Source: Erinaceus europaeus
Lineage: Eukaryota > Chordata > Mammalia > Eulipotyphla > Erinaceidae
Length of the DNA: 64,000 nucleotides
Assembly: GCF_950295315.1 (NCBI RefSeq)
Contig: NC_080175.1
Coordinates: 70,835,752-70,899,751, forward strand
Direction: 5' to 3'
Numbering within the stretch: the first letter of the stretch is position 1; each line of letters starts with the position of its first letter. Positions 56,121 to 64,000 of the stretch are shown here, one piece after another. The position numbers were made by a program, and so were the translations under genes. The notes beneath the pieces are model-generated. The model had not been told where the DNA came from, ran no database searches, and saw only the letters and a list, made by a program, of their open reading frames with translations.

Positions 56121-56499
56121 GAACAATCTTTGATATTCTTGATAATTCTTGACACTAGAACTTGAAAATAATGTAAAGGAAGGACATTTGTCTCCTGAGG
56201 TCTAGCTCTTTAGTTGGCTGGCTACTAAATTCTCACTGCATCTCCAGGACATGCCTTTTTTTTCTCTGAGCACATTCATTCGTGGGGTATCTCATTCTCA
56301 TTTTATAAGGCACCTTCCCTCTTGCAGTGGTACCTACCCATCTTTATCAATTCACCTAAACTTCTTAGAGTTCGAACCTCCAAGTAGCCACATCAAAGGA
56401 TACGACTCAGCCTAGGAATTTTAGAATGACTTCTTTATAACAATGACCCGAAATATGTAGTGGTAGAAAATAGTGAACATGGTGATAGAATTAAAATAA

Positions 56500-56632
56500 A
56501 GGGGCAGGGGTAGATAGCATAGTGGTTATGCAAACAGACTGTCATGCCTGAGGCTTCACAGGCACAGGTTCAATCCCCTGCACTACCGTAAACCAGAGCT
56601 GATCAGTGCTCTGGTAAAAAAAAAAAAAAAAA
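56500..56632 (+). repeat. S3 SINE
   Basis: Near-consensus with 13-bp TSD AGAATTAAAATAA (56487-56499 and 56633-56645) and an uninterrupted A-tail, so recent. Confidence 0.94.
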
Positions 56633-56645
56633 AGAATTAAAATAA

Positions 56646-57279
56646 TGGCATTTACTTTTTTGCTTTTCCTTGTTGGAAATGTTAGTGCAGTGCGTGAAAT
56701 GAATTTGATTTCTACTCTATTTTCTGTAAAATGTGTAACAGTGAAATTAAGGTTGAAACAAACCTCCTTCAGTGGACTTGTACTACATTAGATATGGCTA
56801 AATTTAGTTTTGCTTGGGATGTTTATATTTTTGGGGACTTTTAATTAGGTTTTTTTTTTTTTTTTAGAAAATTCTCTTCAAATAGTTGTACATTATCAAT
56901 TACAATTCTTTTCAGTGGTGTACATTTATTTTTTCTTTCTGTGACTCTACAAGTGGTAGTTAAGTGAAGTGAACTTAAAGGCTAATAAACTAAGTTAAAA
57001 CCACTTCTTACACTACTTTACCACTTCAGTAAAGTCTAGCATTTAAAATTTTGATTCCATGGGCAGGTTTATCTATCTTCTAGGTTTGCATGTGTTACTT
57101 TTTGTGAAAACCAAACAATCCTTCCAATTTATTACTGTTTTATAAGGTTTTCTGTTCAGTATATACTGAAAATTTGTAAATCTATTACTTAAATCTGTGC
57201 ATCAGGGAAATTCTTTGTGAGGTTCTTAAATAAGGCAGCTGATTTGAATATTTGAGCTGTAAAGCCCAAGTAAAAATAA
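56646..57279. other. Intron with no recognised feature
   Basis: A T15-like run near 56850; otherwise nothing identified. Confidence 0.55.
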
Positions 57280-57455
57280 TTTGAGAAAAAAATATTTATT
57301 TATTATCGGATAGAGACAGAGAGAAATTGAGAGGTGGAAGGGAGATAGAAATGGAAAGAGACAGAGAGACACCTATAGTCCTGCTTCACCGTTCATGGAA
57401 TTTTCCCACTACAGGTGGTGACAGGGCCTTGAACCTGAGTCCTTGCAAGAATTTT
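57280..57455 (-). repeat. S2 SINE, antisense, head missing
   Basis: TATTTATTTATTATCGGATA, GACACCTATAGTCCTGCTTC, GGGCCTTGAACCTGAGTCCT. Confidence 0.8.
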
Positions 57456-57459
57456 TTTT

Positions 57460-58730
57460 TAATTTTTTTATTTGTTAAATAGTATGTTACAAAATTGTAA
57501 AATTACAATGTATAGTTCCACACACACCACCAAAGTTCTGTATCCCCACCCTCCAACCATCCAAAGAAAACAACCATGGTTCTCACAAGTCTTACAGTTT
57601 GCTTGCTTCTATTTTGTTTGGATTTTTTTTTTGAAGTCTATGTAAATCACATCTCTAGATTTGACATGTAAGTGAAACTATCTGGTAGTTGTTTTTCATC
57701 TCTTTACTTAGTTTGCTAAGCATAATCACTTCTAGTTCTATCCATTTTGTCCCAAAGGACACAGTATCATCTATTTTCATTGCAAAGTAGTAGTTCATGG
57801 AATATGTATCCCATAACTTCTTTAGCCAGTCATGTCATCTGCTGATGACCATTTAGGCTGCTTCCATTTGGCTATTGTGAATAATGCAGCTATGGACATA
57901 GGGGTGCATGTGTATCTTATAACTAGTGCTTGAGTGTCCACAACATAAATGCCTGAGAGCGGTATTGCTGGATCATAATGTGATTCCATTTTATTTGTTT
58001 AAGGATTCTCCATACAGTCTGCCAAAGGGACTGCACCAGTTTGCATTCCCACCAGCAGTGAGGCAGAGTTCTACTTTCTCCACAACCTCTCCAACACCTG
58101 TCATTTCCTTGTTTCTTTATGTAAGCCATTCTTCCAAGTGTGAGATAGTATCTCAGTGTAGTTTTAATTTGCATGTTTCTAATGATAAGTGAAGTGGAGC
58201 ATTTCTTGATGTGTCTGTGGATCATGTATATCTCTTCTGTAGAAAACTGTCTTGTTTCTTTGGACCACTTTTTTATTAGATTCTTCTTTGCTTCTTTTGT
58301 AGATCCATATCAATAATTCTGTATAGATGTCTGATATTGGTCATGTCTCTGTTGTGTGATGAGCAAATATCTCCTCCCATTTACTGTACTGGGTTTCCTG
58401 ATTAACCTTGTGTGTTTACTTTTAGGTATAGAAGGGTTTTAGTTTCATGTAGTCCCATTGATTTATTCTTGTTTTCATTTCCCATGCCCAGGGGGTTGAG
58501 TCTCCAAATACAGCTTGATGTGACAGTCCTACAAAGTTTCACTCACATGTTCTTTTATAGGTTTTAGAGTTTCAGTTCTAATATCTAGATCCTTAATCCA
58601 TTTTATTTTGACCTTGTGTATGGTGTTAGGTTGTGTTCTAGTTCACTTTTCTACACGTGGCTGTCCAATTTTCCCAGCATCAATTGTTTGAGACTTTATT
58701 TACCCCATTGATTTAAAAATAGTATAATCT
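57460..58730 (-). mobile_element. L1 ORF2 3' half and 3'UTR, antisense, decayed
   Basis: The complement encodes HIKKCSTSLIIRNMQIKTTL, then MAYIKKQGNDRCWRGCGESR and LPHCWWECKLVQSLW (57923-58225), L1 ORF2 C-terminal motifs; then the segment about GACTCAACCCCCTGGGCATG near 58500. 3' end with T-rich tail at about 57460. Confidence 0.88.
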
Positions 58731-58808
58731 TTGTGGATAACAGTATGGCTACTTCAAAAATAATTAAGTGAGGCATATAGATACACATTGTTCATTGTGA
58801 CATGTTCT

Positions 58809-58893
58809 CTCATATCATATATTTTATATCTAATCATCCATTACTGAACACAGGTGATTAATGGATGATTAGATATAAAATATATGATATGAG
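58809..58893. repeat. Perfect 35-bp inverted repeat, 15-bp loop
   Basis: Arm 58809-58843 (CTCATATCATATATTTTATA TCTAATCATCCATTA, split here for length) and arm 58859-58893 are exact reverse complements. AT-rich but not simple repeat. Confidence 0.95.
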
Positions 58894-58969
58894 TTATTAA
58901 TAGTTCAAACTTGAAGGCAAAATATATGCTCAGTGACATATAGGTGACTAAGGAAATTGGTTTACAGTG

Positions 58970-59345
58970 GCCTGGAAGGTGATATAGTAGATAAAGTGTT
59001 GGGCTCTTGGGGCCAGGTAGTGGTGCTCCTGTTTGAGCACATATGTTACAATGCACACGGACCTGGATTTAAGCCCCTGGTCCTCACCTGCAGGGAGAAT
59101 GCTTTGTGAGTGGAAAAACAGGTCTGCAGGTGTTTCTCTTTCTCTCTCCTTCTCCATCACCCCTTCCCTCTTTATTTCTCGCTATCTCTATTAACTAAAT
59201 AAATATAATTTAAAAATTAAAAAAAAAATGAAGTGTTGGATTGTCATCTATAAGGTCTCAGGTTTGATCCCTGGCATGTAGCAGAGTGATACACTGTTCT
59301 GTTCTCTCTCTACTCTTCTCATAACTAACTAAATAAATAAATCTT
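58970..59345 (+). repeat. S4 SINE split by an S2 SINE
   Basis: CCTGGAAGGTGATATAGTAG ATAAAG at the left; GGATTGTCATCTATAAGGTC, CAGGTTTGATCCCTGGCATG and AATAAATAAATCTTTA at the right. Confidence 0.87.
59003..59230 (+). repeat. S2 SINE inside the S4 SINE
   Basis: GGGGCCAGGTAGTGGTGCTC head. TSD AAGTGTTGG (58994-59002 and 59231-59239). Confidence 0.92.
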
Positions 59346-59365
59346 TATATAAAGTAAGTTGTGGT

Positions 59366-59515
59366 GGTCTGGGAGGTGGCACTGTGATAAAGCTTTGGAC
59401 TCTCAAGCATAGGGTCCTGGGTTTGACCCCTGGCAGCACATGTGCCAGAGTGATGCTGGGTTCTTTCTCTCTCCTCCTTTCTCATTAATAAAATAAAATA
59501 AAATCTTAAAAAAAG
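59366..59515 (+). repeat. S4 SINE
   Basis: GTCTGGGAGGTGGCACTGTG head, GGGTTTGACCCCTGGCAGCA box B, GGGTTCTTTCTCTCTCCTCC, AATAAAATAAAATAAAATCT end. Confidence 0.9.
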
Positions 59516-59569
59516 AACAACTTTAAAAAAAGTAAAATACTTGATAGGTATTCTTAATTTAAAAAAAAA

Positions 59570-60185
59570 GTAAGTTGTGGCATATATACACAGGGAGTAT
59601 CACGTTGCCTCATCCTGGATGGAGCTTGAAGGAATCTTCTTAATTGAGGTGAGCCAAGGGACCAGGTGGTGACGTACCTGGCTGAGCGCACATGTTACAG
59701 TGCACAAGGACCCAGATTCGAGCCCCCAGTCCCCACCTGCAGCGGGAAAGCTTTGTGAATGGTGAAGCAATGCTGCAAGTATCTCTGTGTCTTCCTCTCG
59801 ATCACCCCCTTCCCTCTAGATTTCTGGCTGTCTCTATCCAATAAATAAAATAAAGATAATAAAAAAGAGATAAGCCAAAAAGAGAAGTATGAATACTAAC
59901 TGATCTCACTCATAGATGGAACTTAAGAAACAAGGCAGAAGTGGAAAACACGTAGTGAAACTTAGACTGAATATGGTGTATTGCACCAAAGCAAAGGTCT
60001 CTGGGCAATGAGGAGATGGAAGAGCCTGGAGGACTTTGGGGTCTAAGTGCATTGTGGTAGAAAAAGACCTACACTGGGGATGAGAGTGTTTTGCAGACAA
60101 GTGTCATGGGGAGATGAGAAATTGTACCCATATGTGAGCATCTGTACTATGAACTATTGACCCCTCAATAAACTGAAAACAAGAA
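59570..60185 (+). mobile_element. L1 3' end, sense, interrupted by an S2 SINE
   Basis: TTGTGGCATATATACACAGG and TGGATGGAGCTTGAAGGAAT before the SINE; GATCTCACTCATAGATGGAA, CACCAAAGCAAAGGTCTCTG and ACCCCTCAATAAACTGAAAA after it. Confidence 0.88.
59658..59868 (+). repeat. S2 SINE
   Basis: GGGACCAGGTGGTGACGTAC head; CTCTATCCAATAAATAAAAT end; TSD near GAGCCAA/AAGCCAA. Confidence 0.9.
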
Positions 60186-60199
60186 GACTATATTATATA

Positions 60200-60545
60200 C
60201 GTTCATACGCACATTTGTACTCAATGAAATATTATTCAGCCACAAAAAGTAAATTTCACCATATGTGACAACATAGATGAATCCAAAGACTGTTTGCTAT
60301 CACTTATATGTGAAACCTAATTTAAAAATCCAGTTACATAGACACAGAGAATAAAAAGATGATTACCAAAAGCAGGAAAAAGGGAAATAGAGTGAGATAG
60401 ACATTCAAAGTCACAAACCTCTAGTTAGAAATGGTTAATAAATATGAGATTATTAAAATTTAAATAAATAATATTAGATTTGTAATTCAACTATTGTACA
60501 ATATGAATATCACAACTAAAAGTGCAATGTAGTATCCTCAGAAGT
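60200..60545 (+). mobile_element. Second, older L1 3' fragment, sense
   Basis: GAAATATTATTCAGCCACAA, CATAGATGAATCCAAAGACT, AGAGAATAAAAAGATGATTA match L1M-type 3' ends. Confidence 0.75.
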
Positions 60546-60551
60546 TGTTGA

Positions 60552-60775
60552 GAGTAGGGGCTGGGTGACAGCTCACCTGGTTGAGTATTCACATTACCAT
60601 GCACAAAGACCAGGATTCAAACCCCAACCTCCACTTGCAGGGAGAAGCTTCATGACAGGTATAGCAGTGCTGAAGGTGTCTCTCTCTCTCTCTCTCTCTC
60701 TCTGCTCTCCATCTCTGCTTATCCTCTCAATTTCTATCCTATCAAAAATATATGAATAAATACCAAAACAAACAT
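60552..60775 (+). repeat. S2 SINE with (TC)n
   Basis: GGGGCTGGGTGACAGCTCAC head, AGGATTCAAACCCCAACCTC box B, (TC)n at 60678-60703. Confidence 0.87.
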
Positions 60776-60825
60776 TTTGAGAGTAAATCATAAGCATTCT
60801 CACTACCATAAAAGTTACCTACACT

Positions 60826-61101
60826 GGGAGTCCAGCGATAGCGCAGTGGGTTAAGCGCAGGTGGCACATAACGCACAAACCGGTTTAAGGATCCCGGTTC
60901 GAGCCCCCGGCTCCCCACCTGCAGGGGAGTCCCTCCACAAGCGGTGAAGCAGGTCTGCAGGTGTCTACCTTTCTCTCCTCCTCTCTGTCTTCCCCTCCTC
61001 TCTCCATTTCTCTCTGTCCTATCCAACAATGATGACAACAAGAATAACTACAACAATAAAACAAGGGCAACAAAAGGGAATAAATGAATAAATTTTTTTT
61101 T
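60826..61101 (+). repeat. S1 SINE
   Basis: Near-consensus; box A TAGCGCAGTGG, box B GGTTCGAGCCC. 15-bp TSD AAAGTTACCTACACT with one mismatch (60811-60825 and 61102-61116). Confidence 0.94.
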
Positions 61102-61176
61102 AAAGTTACCTATACTAATAAGGCAATTTTTTTTGGCTCTTGGCCTTGTTAACCATTTCACTGTGTATATTTAAAT

Positions 61177-61177
<1 letters not shown>

Positions 61178-61217
<40 letters not shown>

Positions 61218-61275
61218 GGATCCATATATGGTGTATATCTATATGTGCATATCTATCTATCTATCTATTTATATA
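61178..61275 (+). repeat. (TA)n and (TATC)n microsatellites
   Basis: About 18 TA units (61178-61214) and a short ATCT run (61249-61270). Confidence 0.93.
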
Positions 61276-62200
61276 TAAATACAAAATATAAAATGATATT
61301 AACAAGTGTTTTTCAGAATTGTTTTTTCCCCCAAGTGTTGTTAGTAGACCCTTCAGTATGTTACCATGCATGGCAAAAATCCAGCATTAAATAGAGTATG
61401 CAGCTTTTTTCAAACTTGCTTTCTGCTAGAGCTTTTTTTCCTGCATGCATCTTATAAAAGTAAACACAGAATTTCTGTTTTTAAAGACGGTTGATATCCA
61501 CCTAAGAGGTTTTTTTTACAGAAACTATTTAATCCCTTACCTTTGAAAAGAATTTCTTTTAGTGTTCCCATCTACAATTCTCAAACATTTTTTAAAAACA
61601 GACCTTTCTATATAGACCTGATAATATTAGAAGGCACTGATAATTCCTTCTCTTTGATCTGGAATTTTGCCTGCAAATTTATGGCCTTAAGTATCTTTAC
61701 AACTCGGAACTAATCCCTCCAAAGTTACAACTGATAACTATACTTTTCAGTTGCAAAATTATAATTTTGCACCAGGATGTTAAAATAAATTGAACTTCAG
61801 AATAAATTAAGCTCTCTTAACCCTGAAACAACAATCCTGAGGTCTGGGAAATAGTTTTCTGTATGTTCCAAGGAATAGGGAAATTATTTCAATTCAGCCC
61901 TAGGAAGAATTCTCAAGTGGAAAGAATTATCTTAAGGTGCTCAGACACTTAACAGATATTGTGAAGGGGTAATCAAAATTTGTTATCAGGAGGAAGGATC
62001 ACTCCAACCTATCTTTATTTACACAGTAATTCACTCATATTTCTCCTTTTTTAAAGTTTTTTCCTTATGTGTTCAATTTCTTAAAATACAGGAAAGCTGG
62101 CTTCTTAGTTCTGTTGATTTCTAGGATTTCAGCTTGCATGTATAGTATTGATTTATGCATAGTATTCCTTTACAAAATCTGAAACTATATGATATATTTG
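61276..62200. other. Intron with no recognised feature
   Basis: Nothing identified. Confidence 0.55.
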
Positions 62201-62204
62201 TTTG

Positions 62205-62650
62205 TTTATTTATTTATTATATTTCTTTATAAAATGGAAATATTGACAAGTCCATAGGATAAGAGGGTTAAATTCTACACAATTCCTGCCACCAGAATTC
62301 TGTATCTCATCCTTTCCCTTGAAAGCTTTCCTATTCTTTATCCCAGGATCATTGTTGGGTACAGGAGCTGGAAGGTCTGGCTTCCGTAATTGCTTCTCCA
62401 CTGAATATGGACATTGGCAGGTTGTTTCATCAGTTGGTGAATTTAAGAGACAATGACTATTTTAGCTGTAGAGTGGATGGCTGTAATTGTTTTCTGTATG
62501 ACTACAGAAACATGGTGGGTGGCTATGGACACACATCTGTGATAACCATCTCTCCCCCAGACAACTCTCACTCATTTGTCTGTGAGAGTCAGTGACAACT
62601 ACAAAAAAATAGTAAAGAAGGCAGTAACCAAGATACAAAACTGAAAGAAA
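62205..62650 (-). mobile_element. L1 3' end, antisense, old
   Basis: GTCCATAGGATAAGAGGGTT, AATTCTACACAATTCCTGCC and GCTGGAAGGTCTGGCTTCCG match the L1 3'UTR with many changes. Confidence 0.82.
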
Positions 62651-63585
62651 CATGATACAGAAAGGATTACAAAGAAAGGATGGTTTAGAATCAAAACATA
62701 GAATTTTCTGACTGTGACCCCTGTTAAGTAATCAACAAGTATTTAGCTTGAAAATATCAGAAATTAATGGTGATTGTTAATTGATAAGTTTTGTTTTACA
62801 TGAAGTTCAGCATACTTTATAATAAAATGAATATTGTCCAACACGAATATAAAATTTAAGATATGAATGTTTCAATATATGTTAATACTTAACATTGTCA
62901 GTAGGTAGTGTCAGTAGGTAGTTATAAATTAATAAAATAATTATATATTATACAACCTCAAAAGTAGTTTGTTCTAGTAAGTAAAGTAGTTTTATCAGTT
63001 TATTAATCTCATTTTATCAGTCTATTAATCTCCTTATATATATGAAGTACACCTAGAAAAAATAAAAAATCATAATTAATCATATAAAATTTTATTATCC
63101 AGAGAATTCCACTGTGAATGTTATCTCACTGTGTAATGCATGTAGATATATTGTTACCAAAAATGGAACTGTATCTGTCTGTATTTTCTGTCTTAATAAA
63201 ATGCTTAGTTTGAGAATTTTATACTACAGAATCATTAGCATCTTAATGAATTTGCATGAGTGTGAGCAGAAGGAAATTCATTGTAATATAAGATATTGGT
63301 AGGTTATTATTTTTTAAAAAACAAACTCAATTCATGAAGGCAAGTGACTTCACTCATACAGTGTACTATGAGCCATAATCACTTGCTTTTGTTAACACTT
63401 ATAACATACTTTGTTTTTTTTTCAGAGGGAAAGAGAACACTGCACGATTCTGTCATTTTATGTGGTACTGAGGACTGAAATCGGAGTATTACACATTCAT
63501 GGAATGGTGTTTTTCTCTGAGCACCCTCTTTGGTCCAACACTTGAGTCATTTTATTTATTTATTTACTTTCATCATCTTATGGAT
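62651..63585. other. Intron; a tRNA-SINE remnant at 63420-63530 and otherwise nothing recognised
   Basis: 63420-63530 (TTTTCAGAGGGAAAGAGAAC, GACTGAAATCGGAGTATTAC) may be an antisense SINE relic. Confidence 0.45.
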
Positions 63586-63589
63586 GAAA

Positions 63590-64000
63590 AAGAGCTCTTT
63601 AAATTTAATTATTAATTGAGGAGAATTGATGGCTTATAGTAAATGTAATTGTTGGCATATGCGTAATATTTCTCAATTTTTTGCCAAATACTCTCAACCC
63701 CCAACTAGGTCCTCCTCCACCATCCTGATGGACCTGAACATACCTCCCACCACACCCTTATACACACAGTCTTTTATTTGGTGCAATATACCAAACCCAG
63801 TCCAAGTTCTACTTTGGGTTTCCCCTTTATATTCTTATTTCTCAACTTCTGTCCAGGAGTGAGATCATCCCATATTCATCTTTTTCTTTCTGGCTTATCT
63901 CACTTAACATGATTCCTTCAAGCTCCATTCCAGATGAGGTGAAGAAGCATTTGTTGTTACTGTACTTTCTGATGTATGACATTCTCACAGGAGTGAAGAA
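63590..64000 (-). mobile_element. L1 3'UTR and ORF2 end, antisense, runs off the window
   Basis: ACTAGGTCCTCCTCCACCAT, TTTGGTGCAATATACCAAAC, CTTCTGTCCAGGAGTGAGAT match the complement of 16200-16420. The last 45 bases (GACATTCTCACAGGAGTGAA) jump to an upstream ORF2 part, implying an internal deletion. Confidence 0.85.

Larger units (their letters stand above)
1..64000 (+). other. NAALADL2: Internal part of the NAALADL2 gene (introns plus three exons)
   Basis: The three coding exons lie on the + strand in the right order and splice in frame (phase 1, then 0, then 0), so the window is one transcription unit with no gene boundary visible. The first 40319 bases and the last 14493 bases are intron; the two enclosed introns are 4416 bp and 4353 bp. 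Known NAALADL2 genes in mammals span more than a megabase, which fits such exon-poor DNA. No promoter, first exon, last exon or polyadenylation site of the gene is in the window. The assignment rests on my recognition of the protein, not on a search. Confidence 0.88.

Overview
This window looks like mammalian nuclear DNA from deep inside one very large, intron-rich gene. Three short exons on the + strand (40320-40412, 44829-45034, 49388-49507) splice in consistent phases. They encode a contiguous stretch of NAALADL2, an M28B-family, glutamate-carboxypeptidase-II-like type II membrane protein that keeps the fold but lacks the metal and catalytic residues. Everything else is intron: about 40.3 kb upstream, two introns of 4416 and 4353 bp, and at least 14.5 kb downstream. 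No other host gene, tRNA gene, CRISPR array or bacterial-type feature was found.

The organism is probably a hedgehog (Erinaceidae). The intronic DNA is packed with tRNA-derived SINEs of several related types, which resemble the hedgehog ERI-type SINEs as I remember them; this is recognition, not a search. I use these labels. S1: head GGAGTCGGGCxGTAGCGCAG, box B GGTTCGAACCC, CAA/ATAA-rich tail. S2: head GGGGCCAGGTGGTGGCGCAC, ending CTCTATCCAATAAATAAA. S2m/S1m: the same plus a roughly 50-bp 3' module (AGTGGATTyGTAGTGCAGGC, then AGCCCCAGCAATAACCCTGG). S3: GGTAGATAGCATAATGGTTATGC, box B GGTTCAATCCC, ending AGTGCTCTGG then A-tail. S4: GGAGGTGGCrCAGTGGATAAAG. S5: GGGCTGGTGAAATAGCTCA. LINE-1 fragments of all ages are also abundant, with a very long 3'UTR and several classic 5' inversions.

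Layout: 1-40 kb is the upstream intron, mostly L1 and SINE. It includes a nested patchwork at 26.7-34.6 kb where an old L1 (5'UTR, ORF1-like and ORF2-like parts) has been hit by three insertions of an unrelated LINE. 36.84-39.22 kb is one L1 insertion with a 17-bp target-site duplication (TSD) and 5' inversion. 40.3-49.5 kb holds the three exons. 42.3-54.8 kb holds four solo LTRs with 6-bp TSDs, class-II (ERVK/IAP-like) in style; three of them sit inside SINEs.

The most notable item is a non-L1 LINE family present as four 5'-truncated copies (26993-27356, 28784-29646, 32600-33127, 52372-52620). It encodes the RT-thumb-to-C-terminus of a jockey/CR1/I-group-like reverse transcriptase with a C-x-C-x7-H-x4-C knuckle. 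All copies end at the same TAG stop followed by a short (GAA)n tail rather than poly(A), and three have clear 10-11-bp TSDs. Three copies keep an open frame and are only a few percent apart by eye, so activity was recent in a mammalian genome where this type of LINE is not expected. Horizontal transfer is a natural hypothesis. The fourth copy is fused head-to-head to a SINE, and a similar head-to-head SINE pair and two other strong foldbacks occur in the window.
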